Shown here: one piece after another, positions 1 through 7,963 of the stretch
How positions within the stretch are numbered: position 1 is the stretch's first letter
How the letters are laid out: every line of letters begins with the position of its first letter
Assembly: GCA_964512655.1 (NCBI GenBank)
Contig: CAZEJT010000008.1
Span: 1 to 64,000 of the forward strand
Length of the DNA stretch: 64,000 bases
Source: VBOC01 sp964512655
GTDB taxonomy: Bacteria; Bacteroidota; Ignavibacteria; UBA10030; SZUA-254
Direction of reading: 5' to 3'
The notes under the pieces: model-generated
What the model saw: the letters and a program-made list of their open reading frames with translations, nothing else
Databases searched by the model: none
What the model was told of the DNA's origin: nothing
Position numbers and translations under genes: made by a program

Positions 1-761
1 TGGAGCTGGTTCTCGTCGCGCATCGGCGCGGTGCAGCCCTCGAGGTAGCTCACCGAGGCGCCTTCCTCGGCGATGATGAGAGTCCGCTCAAACTGCCCCG
101 TATCGCGGGCATTGATGCGGAAGTACGTTGAGAGCTCCATCGGGCAGCGAACTCCTTTGGGGATGTACGCGAACGACCCGTCGCTGAAGACCGCGGCGTT
201 GAGCGACGCAAAGAAATTATCGGTGTAGGGAACCACCGAACCCAGGTAACGCTGAACGAGTCCGGGGTGTTCGCGGATCGCCTCGGTCATCGAGCAGAAG
301 ATGATGCCGAGCTCAGCCAGTTTTTCACGGAAGGTCGTGGCTACCGAGACGCTGTCGAACACCGCGTCCACCGCCACGCCTGAGAGAAGTTTCTGTTCTT
401 CGAGGGGAATGCCGAGCCGCTCGAAGGTGCGGCGCACCTCCGGATCGATCTGGTCGAGGCTGTCGAGCTTCGGCCGCTTCTTCGGCGCGGAATAGTAGCA
501 GATGTCTTCGTAGTTGATGGGCCCGTACCTGATGTTCGCCCATGTGGGCTCGGCGTCGGCCGCCTCGAGCTTCGCCCAGTGGCGGTACGCCTTCAGTCTG
601 AGTTCAAGCATCCAGCCGGGCTCGCCCTTCCGCTTCCAGATCTCCCTGATGATCTCTTCGTTGAGGCCCTTGGGGACTGAATCGTATTCGACCGCCGACT
701 CAAACCCGTACTTGTATTCCTGAGTGGCCAGCGATTCTATCGACTTCTCTTCGGTGCTCAT
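1..761 (-). CDS. sufB: Fe-S cluster assembly protein SufB (N-terminal part; 3' end outside window)
   Basis: Scaffold subunit of the SUF Fe-S cluster assembly complex, acting in the cytoplasm with SufC and SufD. The minus-strand reading begins MSTEEKSIESLATQEYKYG and runs on with family landmarks such as GLNEEIIREIWKRKGEP, NINYEDICYY-like text and PKGVRCPMELSTYFRIN. Only about 253 residues are visible because the gene leaves the window at base 1; the usual length is about 470. The ATG at 761 follows GGGTAA, which is both the end of the preceding small gene and a weak ribosome site. It is the last visible gene of the rrf2-iscS-unknown-sufB operon. The family call is secure. Confidence 0.95.
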   Translation of the reverse strand, partial: MSTEEKSIESLATQEYKYGFESAVEYDSVPKGLNEEIIREIWKRKGEPGWMLELRLKAYRHWAKLEAADAEPTWANIRYGPINYEDICYYSAPKKRPKLDSLDQIDPEVRRTFERLGIPLEEQKLLSGVAVDAVFDSVSVATTFREKLAELGIIFCSMTEAIREHPGLVQRYLGSVVPYTDNFFASLNAAVFSDGSFAYIPKGVRCPMELSTYFRINARDTGQFERTLIIAEEGASVSYLEGCTAPMRDENQL

Positions 762-762
762 C

Positions 763-1083
763 TTACCCTTTCTGCGTCACGGCGCTCTCCGCCGGGGCTT
801 TCTTCTCCACCCGGGGAAGCGCAAACTCCGGATAGTTCAACAGCCAGGACTGGTGATCGATTCTCTTGAGAATCCCCTTCTGCTCAAGCGCAGCCGCGGC
901 TTCCCGTGCGACCTTCTCCGCGTCGTGATATTTCATCCTGACCCCCTTCGCGGCAAGGAACGACATCACGCCGTAGTGAAAATCCCTGAAGAAGAGGTTC
1001 GACTGGTGAATGAGCGTGAACTTCGACTTCAGAAACTTCAGGAACTCAGATTCGTTTCCGGTTATCTTCCCGACTGCATTCAT
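763..1083 (-). CDS. Small conserved-looking protein between iscS and sufB
   Basis: A 106-residue protein that I do not recognise as a named family. It has no signal peptide or membrane segment. It is mixed charged and hydrophobic, with a predicted helical body around residues 10-80 (SEFLKFLKSKFTLIHQSNLF, DAEKVAREAAAALEQKGILK) and a basic tail. It contains no cysteine, so it is not itself an obvious Fe-S ligand protein. It lies 27 bases after the iscS stop and its TAA sits one base before the sufB ATG, so translation is almost certainly coupled. Position inside the SUF operon suggests an accessory role in Fe-S assembly; that is inference only. Confidence 0.75.
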   Translation of the reverse strand: MNAVGKITGNESEFLKFLKSKFTLIHQSNLFFRDFHYGVMSFLAAKGVRMKYHDAEKVAREAAAALEQKGILKRIDHQSWLLNYPEFALPRVEKKAPAESAVTQKG

Positions 1084-1110
1084 GGTTCTATTCTGCCTTG
1101 TGGATGCATG

Positions 1111-2301
1111 TTATGCTTCGACCTGGGCATGCGATGCCCTGTATCCGGCCGTTCGTTTGCGAAGGATCTTTACCGATTCCACGACGCGTCCCGTAACATA
1201 CTCCGCTTCCTCTGCTGTGGTGAAACGTCCGAGGCCGAACCGGATCGCCGAATGGAGCCTTTCCTTCGGGAGGCGGAGCGCTTTCAGGACGTGCGATGGC
1301 TCTGGGTCGGCGGTGCTGCATGCCGACCCGGTCGAGACCGCTACGTCCTTCATGCTCATCATGAGAGCGCTGTCCTCCACATGCAGGAAACTGACGTTGA
1401 GATTGTTGGGGAGCCTCTTCTCGCGAAGCCCGTTGAGGGCGACATTCTCAAGCCGGCTCTCGAACGCCGCGAGCATGCCGTCTGTGAGCGATCTCAGCCG
1501 GCGCGCCTCCTCATCCATCGATGCGACGCTGATTCCCAGAGCCGCCGCCATTCCCACGATGCCGGGCACATTCAGCGTGCCGGACCTTATTCCGCGCTCG
1601 TGTCCGCCCCCGTCCATCTGGCTTGCGAGCCGCACGCGGGGGTTCGAGCTCCTGACATAGAGAATTCCTGCGCCCTTGGGGCCGTAGAACTTATGGGAGG
1701 AGCAGGAGAGGAGGTCGATCTGCATGTCGCGGACGTCGATCGGGATCTTTCCGGCGGCCTGGGTGGCGTCCGTGTGGAAGGCGATCCCGCGGTCGCGGCA
1801 TGCCGCGCCGATCCGGCGGATATCCTGGATGGTCCCTATCTCGTTGTTGGCCGCCATGACGCTTACGAGAATCGTCTTCGCCGTGAGCGAGGCGGCGAGC
1901 TGGTCATGGTCGATCAACCCCACTCCGTCAACGGGGAGATAGGTCACCCGGAACCCTGCTTTCTCGAGCCTGCGGCACGCATCGAGGACCGATCGGTGCT
2001 CGGTCTGGACGGTGACGATATGGTCCCCCTTCTGCCGCCACGCTTCCGCAATTCCTTTTACCGCCAGATTGTTCGCTTCCGTGGCGCCGCTCGTGAAAAT
2101 GATCTCGCGCGGTTCGGCGTGGATGGCGCCGGCGATCTCCGACCGGGCAGATTCGACCGCCGCTTCGGCGGCCCAGCCGAATGCGTGCTGGCGGCTCGCG
2201 GGATTCCCGAACTTCGAGGTAAACCAGGGGAGCATCGCTTCGAGGACACGCGGGTCGACCGGGGTCGTAGCGTGATTATCCATGTAGACCGGAAGCTGCA
2301 T
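1111..2301 (-). CDS. iscS: Cysteine desulfurase, IscS/NifS type
   Basis: PLP enzyme that takes sulfur from cysteine as a persulfide and passes it to the SUF scaffold. The start MQLPVYMDNHATTPVDPRV is typical of the family. Downstream are the ATEANNLAVKG cofactor region, the PLP lysine in SCSSHKFYGPKGAGILYVR, and the mobile catalytic cysteine in STGSACSTADPEPSHVLKAL. Length (396 residues) is usual. The frame stays open upstream to 2427, but only the ATG at 2301 gives the normal N-terminus. It shares one base with the regulator's stop (TGATG), so the two are translationally coupled. Operon partner of sufB. Confidence 0.95.
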   Translation of the reverse strand: MQLPVYMDNHATTPVDPRVLEAMLPWFTSKFGNPASRQHAFGWAAEAAVESARSEIAGAIHAEPREIIFTSGATEANNLAVKGIAEAWRQKGDHIVTVQTEHRSVLDACRRLEKAGFRVTYLPVDGVGLIDHDQLAASLTAKTILVSVMAANNEIGTIQDIRRIGAACRDRGIAFHTDATQAAGKIPIDVRDMQIDLLSCSSHKFYGPKGAGILYVRSSNPRVRLASQMDGGGHERGIRSGTLNVPGIVGMAAALGISVASMDEEARRLRSLTDGMLAAFESRLENVALNGLREKRLPNNLNVSFLHVEDSALMMSMKDVAVSTGSACSTADPEPSHVLKALRLPKERLHSAIRFGLGRFTTAEEAEYVTGRVVESVKILRKRTAGYRASHAQVEA

Positions 2302-2708
2302 CAGACCATCTCCATGATGGTAAGACTGTCGAACATGCGGTTGATGTTGAACTGAAGCTTTACGAGCGGATCCTTGATCGTGCATGTCGTGTGGATGATG
2401 CAATCCTCGGGCCCTCCCGCCTCGCACTGGATAATCGTTACAGAAGGCTTCCCCTCTATCGCCTGGATGATCGCGGAGACCTTGAGCTCGGATGGATTTC
2501 TGGCGAGGGTGTACCCCCCATGGACCCCCTGATGAGATGAAATGTATCCCTTCCGCGCGAGCTTCTGCATGACCTTGGCCAGGAGCTCGTACGGGATGTG
2601 ATACTTGTCCGCAATCTCCTTGGCCGTGTGTATCTGCCCGGGCGAAACGGCCGCCATGTGCCGGATCGCTATCAGACCGTATTCCACTTTTTTTGAAAGC
2701 TGAAACAT
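2301..2708 (-). CDS. Rrf2-family transcriptional regulator, IscR-like
   Basis: A 135-residue winged-helix regulator. The N-terminus MFQLSKKVEYGLIAIRHMA and the wing SSHQGVHGGYTLARNP are diagnostic of Rrf2. Three cysteines (about residues 96, 104 and 110: C-x7-C-x5-C) match the [2Fe-2S] ligand set of IscR, although the first gap is longer than the x5 of E. coli IscR. In that family the cluster senses Fe-S supply and controls the isc/suf operon. Here the gene heads its own operon (iscS, unknown, sufB), and a candidate palindrome lies just upstream at 2729-2741. Autoregulation is therefore likely but inferred. Confidence 0.92.
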   Translation of the reverse strand: MFQLSKKVEYGLIAIRHMAAVSPGQIHTAKEIADKYHIPYELLAKVMQKLARKGYISSHQGVHGGYTLARNPSELKVSAIIQAIEGKPSVTIIQCEAGGPEDCIIHTTCTIKDPLVKLQFNINRMFDSLTIMEMV

Positions 2709-2722
2709 CCTTTTTGCCTCGT

Positions 2723-2747
2723 AAATCCGACCGTATTAGTCCAGATT
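2723..2747 (-). promoter_or_regulatory. Candidate IscR type-1-like operator with overlapping -10-like box
   Basis: On the minus strand the core GACT-AATAC-GGTC (2741..2729) matches the E. coli IscR type-1 core GACT-RWWWY-AGTC with one mismatch. It lies about 20 bases before the rrf2 start codon. A TAGAAT box lies just upstream (2750..2745), so a bound regulator would sit on the promoter. The outer bases fit the consensus only partly. Confidence 0.5.
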
Positions 2748-2753
2748 CTAGCC

Positions 2754-2784
2754 AAAAAAAGATTCCGAAACCGGAATCTTTTTT
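2754..2784. terminator. Bidirectional intrinsic terminator
   Basis: A perfect 7-bp stem GATTCCG / CGGAATC with loop AAAC is flanked by seven A residues on the left and six T residues on the right, so it can terminate on either strand. It lies between the minus-strand zinc-ribbon gene and the rrf2 operon and should isolate the two. Confidence 0.8.
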
Positions 2785-2808
2785 CGCGGAAAAAACCCGA
2801 TTCCGCCC

Positions 2809-3057
2809 TCAGTTCATGCTGATCTTCATTCGCTTGTTCTCTGTCGCGGATGGCCCGTGGAGACTTACTTCCACCTTATCAAGATCGATATGGACCACTT
2901 CCTCACAGTAGGCGCATACTTTCGTCACCTGCCGGTCGAAATTAATGGGATTTCCGCAGCAGGGGCAGCTCGTGATGACAATGCCAATGACTTTTGCTTT
3001 CTGCTTCACTGTCCTTGATCCTTTCGCATATGACCAAAACCGTTGATTTTCAAGCAT
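2809..3057 (-). CDS. Small zinc-ribbon protein
   Basis: An 82-residue protein with a CPCC-x14-CAYC cysteine cluster (about residues 31-52), a pattern typical of a zinc ribbon. No membrane segment or signal peptide is seen. The ATG at 3057 follows a strong promoter match but has no ribosome site. A GTG at 3009 (giving 66 residues, starting VKQKAKVIG) follows AAAGGA and is an alternative start. It is transcribed divergently from bshA. Function unknown; a role in nucleic-acid or protein binding would be a guess. Confidence 0.65.
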   Translation of the reverse strand: MLENQRFWSYAKGSRTVKQKAKVIGIVITSCPCCGNPINFDRQVTKVCAYCEEVVHIDLDKVEVSLHGPSATENKRMKISMN

Positions 3058-3076
3058 TTGGAGGGTCGGCGGCCTT

Positions 3077-3105
3077 CAATATAACAACTTTTTCCCAAAA
3101 AGCAA
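3077..3105 (-). promoter_or_regulatory. Promoter for the zinc-ribbon gene
   Basis: Minus strand TTG (3105..3103), 19-base spacer, TATATTG (3083..3077). It fits the window-wide TTG-N19/20-TAnnTTTG class. The first T of the -7 box is 26 bases from the ATG at 3057. Confidence 0.7.
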
Positions 3106-3193
3106 TCCCCCCGGGATTAAATTTTTTTATTATGGGCCAATTTCCACCCTTCTATATCGTTAACAAGAAGAGGAGCGATTTGGTTCAAGTGTA

Positions 3194-3224
3194 TTGTATT
3201 TCGGTCGGTTTTTGACTACCTTTA
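3194..3224 (+). promoter_or_regulatory. Promoter for bshA
   Basis: TTG (3194-3196), 20-base spacer, TACCTTTA (3217-3224), the same class as the other promoters here. The -7 box begins 18 bases before the ATG, which leaves a very short leader. Confidence 0.65.
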
Positions 3225-3234
3225 GCGGAGTTTT

Positions 3235-4374
3235 ATGAATATTGGCATCTCCTGTTACCCCACCTACGGCGGAAGCGGTGTAATTGCGGCCGAATTGGGC
3301 AAAGCTCTCGCCGAGAGGGGCCATAAAATCCATTTTATCAGCTACGCGGTGCCGATCAGGCTCGACGGCTTCGTGGGAAATATCTTCTACCACGAGGTCG
3401 AGATCTCGAGCTATCCCCTCTTTGATTTTCCGCTCTATACCCCGGCGCTGGCAAGCAAGATAGTAGAAGTCGCAAAATTCGAGCAGCTCGACATCCTCCA
3501 CGCCCACTACGCGATCCCGCACGCCATCAGCGCGTATCTTGCCAAGCAGATTCTCGGGGCGCAGGGTCCGAAAATAGTGACCACCCTCCACGGCACGGAC
3601 ATCACGCTGGTAGGGCTGGAACCGAGCTACCTCGCAGTAATGAAGTTCAGCATCGAGCAGAGCGACGGAGTGACGGCGGTCTCCCGCTTCCTGAAAGAGA
3701 AGACGCTGACGAATTACCACATCGACAAGGAAATTCAGGTTATTCCGAATTTCGTAGACACCGAGAAATACCGGCGAATCGACGCATCGAAGGTCCGGCG
3801 GAGCCTCGCCCCTGGCGGCGAGAAGCTCCTGGTGCATGTATCGAATTTCCGCGCCGTAAAGCGCGTCCAGGATGTCGTGCGTGTTTTCGACATCGTGAGG
3901 AAGAAGGTTCCTTCAAAACTCCTCCTGATAGGAGACGGCCCCGAGCGCTCGAACTGCGAGCAGCTCGTGCGCGAGCTGGGAATCGTGGATGAGGTGAGGT
4001 TCCTCGGAAAACAAATCGAGCTTGTCGAGCTTCTCTCCGCGTCCGATCTCTTCCTGATCCCGAGCCAGTCGGAGAGCTTCGGCCTGTCCGCTCTCGAGGC
4101 CATGGCATGCGAGCTCCCCGTAATCGCCTCGAGCGTCGGCGGCCTTCCGGAGCTGATTGTCCACGGCGAGACCGGTTATATCGCGGAGATCGGAGACGTG
4201 GAGCGGATGGCAAAGTACGCGACAGATCTCCTGGCGAACGAGGCGAAGTACAGGGCGTTCTCGGCGGCCAGCCGCCGGAGGGCCGTCGAGTCGTTCGCAT
4301 CGGGGAGGATCATCGATCAGTACGAGCAGTACTACGAGCAGGTCCTCTCCGACAGGCCGGTTCCGGCTCTCTGA
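3235..4374 (+). CDS. bshA: N-acetyl-alpha-D-glucosaminyl L-malate synthase (bacillithiol synthesis)
   Basis: GT4-family, GT-B fold enzyme that joins GlcNAc from UDP-GlcNAc to L-malate, the first step of bacillithiol synthesis. Family marks are MNIGISCYPTYGGSGVIAAE at the N-terminus, DILHAHYAIPHA, TTLHGTDITLVG, and QVIPNFVDTEKY at the domain junction. The donor-site motif SQSESFGLSALEAMACELPV follows near residue 280. At 379 residues it is close to B. subtilis BshA. bshB and bshC are not in the window. The 3' end lies against the following M28 peptidase reading frame. Confidence 0.93.
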   Translation: MNIGISCYPTYGGSGVIAAELGKALAERGHKIHFISYAVPIRLDGFVGNIFYHEVEISSYPLFDFPLYTPALASKIVEVAKFEQLDILHAHYAIPHAISAYLAKQILGAQGPKIVTTLHGTDITLVGLEPSYLAVMKFSIEQSDGVTAVSRFLKEKTLTNYHIDKEIQVIPNFVDTEKYRRIDASKVRRSLAPGGEKLLVHVSNFRAVKRVQDVVRVFDIVRKKVPSKLLLIGDGPERSNCEQLVRELGIVDEVRFLGKQIELVELLSASDLFLIPSQSESFGLSALEAMACELPVIASSVGGLPELIVHGETGYIAEIGDVERMAKYATDLLANEAKYRAFSAASRRRAVESFASGRIIDQYEQYYEQVLSDRPVPAL

Positions 4375-5734
4375 CGGCCGCGGGGCGGCATCGGCGGTCC
4401 TGGCCGCCGGCGTCTTCGCCCTGCTTCATTCCCCCTGCGCCTCCCAACCCCCGGCGCGGAATCCCGCGGTCGAACGCATCCTCTCCGAAATATCCCCCGA
4501 CAGCATCCGGGCCAAGGTCGAGCGACTTGCGGCGTTCAGGACGCGGCACACTCTCTCGGACACCTCAAGCGCTACGTCCGGAATCGGCGCCGCCCGCCGC
4601 TGGATTAAATCCGAATTTGAGCGCTATGCTCTGGCGAGCGGGGGCCGCATGAATGTCGAGTTCGAGGAATCGGTCGCACCCCCTTCCGCACGTGTGCCGC
4701 GCCCGGTCAGGATCGTCAACATCGTCGCCACTCTCCGGCCATCGGCTGCCCCCGACACAGGCAGGATCTTTGTCGTCTCCGGCCACTACGATTCCAGGGC
4801 GTCCGATGCGCTCGATTCGACAGGCGATGCCCCGGGCGCGGATGATGACGGGAGCGGAACAGCGGTCGTTCTCGAACTCGCCAGAGTGATGTCCGCACAC
4901 CGGTTCGCATCGACCATTCTCTTTGCCGCGTTTGCGGGGGAGGAGCAGGGATTGCTCGGGTCAACCGCTCTTGCCGCGGCCGCGAGGGAGCGCGGATGGA
5001 AGATCGAGGGGGTGCTGAACAACGACATCGTAGGGAGCAGCCGGGGTGGGGACGGGAGGAAGGAGAACGCGTTCGTGAGGGTCTTCTCGGAGGCCTACAG
5101 CCCGCTCGACACAGGGTCATTCTTTCGGCGGCGGAACACGCTCGGGCTTGAAAATGATGGAAACTCCCGTTCGCTCGCGCGGTATGTCTTCGCCATGCAG
5201 GAACGGTATCTTCCCGCGTTCGCGGTCAGGATGATCTACCGGCGCGACAGGTTTCTGCGGGGAGGAGACCAGCAGCCCTTCCATGAGAAAGGATTTGCCG
5301 CCGTCCGGCTTACGGAAGCCGCTGAGGATTTCGATCACCAGCATCAGAATGTCAGAGTGGAAAACGGGCGTGCGTTCGGCGACGTGGTTGCTGCTATGGA
5401 TTTCGAGTATTGCGCCAACGTAGCCAGGGTCAATGCCGCTGCCCTGGCGTCGCTCGCCATGGCTCCTGCGGCCCCGGTGGGCGTGGAGCTTGTCACCCGT
5501 AACCTGGAGTACCAGACTGAGCTGAAGTGGAGGAAAAGCCCCGATCCCCGCGTCTGGGGATACTCCATCCGCTACCGCGAGACATCCTCGCCTGTCTGGC
5601 AGGGGTCCAGATTCATAACCGATACTACCGCCTCTCTCCCTATTTCCAAGGACGATTTCATTTTCGGAGTCCAGTCGGTCGACGCCGAGGGAAACGAGAG
5701 CCTCGTCACCATTCCCACTCCCTCCGGGCGCTGA
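4316..5734 (+). CDS. Secreted M28-family metallopeptidase with C-terminal Fn3-like domain (start unresolved)
   Basis: Zinc aminopeptidase-type enzyme. The M28 ligand motifs are all present: SGHYDSRASD, GADDDGSGTA, AAFAGEEQGLLGS, an aspartate in LNNDIVG, and the late histidine in DFDHQHQNV. An Fn3-like domain follows (APVGVELVTRNLEYQTELKW to VQSVDAEGNE). A signal-like stretch (AASAVLAAGVFALLHSPCAS) is encoded at about 4385-4440, so translation must begin before it. However, this frame has no ATG, GTG or TTG between 4157 and 4649. The listed start is an ATC at 4316 placed 7 bases after GGGGAGG, inside the end of bshA. A frameshift or assembly error is equally possible. The enzyme family is secure; the start is not. 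Confidence 0.7.
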   Translation: MSTSSTTSRSSPTGRFRLSDGRGAASAVLAAGVFALLHSPCASQPPARNPAVERILSEISPDSIRAKVERLAAFRTRHTLSDTSSATSGIGAARRWIKSEFERYALASGGRMNVEFEESVAPPSARVPRPVRIVNIVATLRPSAAPDTGRIFVVSGHYDSRASDALDSTGDAPGADDDGSGTAVVLELARVMSAHRFASTILFAAFAGEEQGLLGSTALAAAARERGWKIEGVLNNDIVGSSRGGDGRKENAFVRVFSEAYSPLDTGSFFRRRNTLGLENDGNSRSLARYVFAMQERYLPAFAVRMIYRRDRFLRGGDQQPFHEKGFAAVRLTEAAEDFDHQHQNVRVENGRAFGDVVAAMDFEYCANVARVNAAALASLAMAPAAPVGVELVTRNLEYQTELKWRKSPDPRVWGYSIRYRETSSPVWQGSRFITDTTASLPISKDDFIFGVQSVDAEGNESLVTIPTPSGR

Positions 5735-5753
5735 ATCGCGCCGGGGGCCCGTT

Positions 5754-5784
5754 TTGATTCAATCGGTTTTTTTTCGTATACTTT
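5754..5784 (+). promoter_or_regulatory. Promoter for the liv transporter operon
   Basis: TTTG (5754-5757), 19-base spacer, TATACTTT (5777-5784). A good match to the Bacteroidota -33/-7 consensus. It leaves a leader of roughly 45 bases before the livK-like gene, which has a good GAGGAG ribosome site. Confidence 0.75.
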
Positions 5785-5830
5785 CCGGTCTATTTCGGCA
5801 CTTTTCACATCAATCAAGAGGAGATCTTCG

Positions 5831-7018
5831 ATGCAGTCATGGGTAGATCGTCATCATCCCGCGCCGCGGGTAGCACTCTTCCGGTCCCTCCTCGTCGGTA
5901 TCGCCGCGGCTGCCCTGACGACCTGGCCGGCTCTTCTCGGTTGCGGCGGAGGAGGCGGCAATCAGGAGATCGTCATAGGCGAATACTCTTCCCTCACGGG
6001 GACAGCCGCCACATTCGGCACGTCGACGGACAAGGGCGCAAAGCTCGTCGTTGAAGAAACAAACGCCGCGGGCGGGGTCCTCGGAAAGCAGGTCAAACTT
6101 ATCGTCGAAGACGACCAATCCAAACCCGAAGAGGCGGCAACGGTCGTAACGAAACTGATCACCCGCGACGGCGTCAAGGCCCTCGTGGGCGAAGTTGCCT
6201 CCAGCAGAAGCCTCGCGGCGGCTCCAATCGCGCAGGCAAACGGAGTCCCGATGGTAACTCCCTCCTCGACCAATCCGAAGGTGACGCAGGTGGGCGACTA
6301 TATCTTCCGCGTCTGCTTCATCGACGAGTTCCAGGGCGATGTCATCGCAAGGTTTGTCGCCAACTCCCTTAAGATGAAGCGGGTTGCCATCCTGAAAGAC
6401 GTCAAGAACGAGTACAGCGTCGGGCTGGCGCAGTACTTTACGAAAAGCTTCACCACCATGGGGGGACAGATCGTCGCGGAGCAGGCCTACAGCGAGGGTG
6501 ACAATGATTTCAAGGCCCAGCTGACGGCCATTAAAGCGGCAAAGCCCGAGATTGTCTTCGTTCCCGGATACTACAACGAAGCGGGGCTGATCGCCAAACA
6601 GGCCCGCGAGCTGAACATCACCCAACCTCTCATGGGAGGGGATGGATGGGATTCCGCCAAGCTCAGGGAGATAGGCGGGGCTGCCATGGAAGGGAACTAT
6701 TACTGCAATCACTACAGCACCGAGGACACCAGGGATGTCGTGCAGAATTTCGTGAAGAAGTTCCGCGATAAGTACCACGAGACCCCCGACGCCATCGCCG
6801 CGCTCAGTTACGATGCCACCAGGATACTCCTCGACGCCATGCGCCGCGCAGGAACGACGGAGGGTCCAAAGCTGCGCGACGCACTCGCCGCCACGAAGGA
6901 CTACGACGGTGTGACCGGAACGATCACGATCAACCCGGAGCGCAATGCGACGAAATCCGCCGTCATCCTGACGATCAAAGACGGCAATCTCGCTCTCAAA
7001 GAGACGATCCGGCCCTGA
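5831..7018 (+). CDS. livK: Branched-chain amino-acid-type ABC transporter substrate-binding lipoprotein
   Basis: Periplasmic-binding-protein type I (Leu/Ile/Val-binding family). An N-terminal signal ends in a lipobox-like LLGC at about residues 36-39, followed by a glycine linker, so it is probably a lipoprotein. Mature sequence motifs EIVIGEYSSLTGTAATFG, GGVLGKQVKLIVEDDQSKPE and VTPSSTNPKVTQ are typical of the family. It is the first gene of a complete five-gene importer. Substrate cannot be read from sequence: LivK relatives bind branched-chain or other amino acids, amides or aromatic acids. The nearby tyrosine catabolic genes are only weak context. Confidence 0.9.
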   Translation: MQSWVDRHHPAPRVALFRSLLVGIAAAALTTWPALLGCGGGGGNQEIVIGEYSSLTGTAATFGTSTDKGAKLVVEETNAAGGVLGKQVKLIVEDDQSKPEEAATVVTKLITRDGVKALVGEVASSRSLAAAPIAQANGVPMVTPSSTNPKVTQVGDYIFRVCFIDEFQGDVIARFVANSLKMKRVAILKDVKNEYSVGLAQYFTKSFTTMGGQIVAEQAYSEGDNDFKAQLTAIKAAKPEIVFVPGYYNEAGLIAKQARELNITQPLMGGDGWDSAKLREIGGAAMEGNYYCNHYSTEDTRDVVQNFVKKFRDKYHETPDAIAALSYDATRILLDAMRRAGTTEGPKLRDALAATKDYDGVTGTITINPERNATKSAVILTIKDGNLALKETIRP

Positions 7019-7055
7019 TCCTTCAGGAGTGTGACACTCACTCCGCGGTCAGCGC

Positions 7056-7961
7056 ATGAGCGAGCTGCTCCAGCAGATTATTAACGGCATTTCTCTCGGC
7101 AGCATCTACGCGCTCATCGCCCTCGGCTACACCATGGTCTACGGGGTGCTGCGCTTCATCAATTTTGCGCACGGCGATGTGTTCATGATCGGGGCCTTCG
7201 TCGGCTACTATGCCGCCCCGCATATCATCCCGCTCGTCGGGGGTTCCCTCTTCATTGCCGGACCGCTCGTTCTCCTCCTTGCGATGCTCATCTGTTCGGC
7301 ACTGGGCGTAACGATCGAGAAGCTGGCGTACAAGCCGCTCCGCTTCAGGCCGAAGCTCACGATCCTGATCACGGCTATCGGGATTTCCCTTTTTCTTGAA
7401 TTCGGGGGTCAGCTGGTCTTCGGGCCCGATCCCAAGTCGTTTCCGACTCTTCTCCCTTCAACCATCCTCATCAGCACGCCGAACCTTGTCCTGACATCGA
7501 CTCCGGTCATCGTGATCGCAACGGCGCTCGGCCTGATGATTCTTCTCAGGTTCATCGTCATGAAGACCCGGATGGGAACGGCGATGCGCGCGGTATCGTA
7601 CAACCAGTACGCGGCAAGCCTCATGGGGATCAATATCAACACGGTGATCTCCTTTACGTTTGTTCTCGGATCGAGTCTGGCTGCGGCCGCGGGAATCCTC
7701 TATGGGAGCCTCTACCCGAGCATCAATCCGCTCATGGGCGTGTTTCCCGGCCTCAAGGCGTTTATCTCGGCGGTCCTAGGGGGCATCGGCAACATCCCGG
7801 GGGCAGCATTGGGCGGGTTCATCATCGGCCTCTTGGAGACCTTCGTCACCGGGTATCTCTCGCCGACATACCGCGACGCGATCGCGTTCGGGATCCTGAT
7901 TCTGATCCTCCTCTTCAGGCCCTCCGGAATTTTTGGAAAAACCGAGGCCGAGAAGGTGTAG
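7056..7961 (+). CDS. livH: Branched-chain amino-acid ABC transporter permease LivH
   Basis: Inner-membrane permease of 301 residues with about eight hydrophobic segments. The N-terminus LLQQIINGISLGSIYALIALGYTMVYGVLRFINFAHGD is the LivH hallmark. The EAA-like loop lies in the MRAVSYNQYAASLMGININTVI region and the typical ending ILLFRPSGIFG is present. It starts 37 bases after livK and two bases before livM, in one operon. It forms the translocation pore together with LivM. Confidence 0.93.
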   Translation: MSELLQQIINGISLGSIYALIALGYTMVYGVLRFINFAHGDVFMIGAFVGYYAAPHIIPLVGGSLFIAGPLVLLLAMLICSALGVTIEKLAYKPLRFRPKLTILITAIGISLFLEFGGQLVFGPDPKSFPTLLPSTILISTPNLVLTSTPVIVIATALGLMILLRFIVMKTRMGTAMRAVSYNQYAASLMGININTVISFTFVLGSSLAAAAGILYGSLYPSINPLMGVFPGLKAFISAVLGGIGNIPGAALGGFIIGLLETFVTGYLSPTYRDAIAFGILILILLFRPSGIFGKTEAEKV

Positions 7962-7963
7962 GG

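Noticed and set aside
724..2355. Long plus-strand open frame of 543 codons
   Set aside because: It lies opposite iscS, the small gene and rrf2, which have clear family motifs and overlapping starts; the plus frame is arginine/histidine-rich shadow text.
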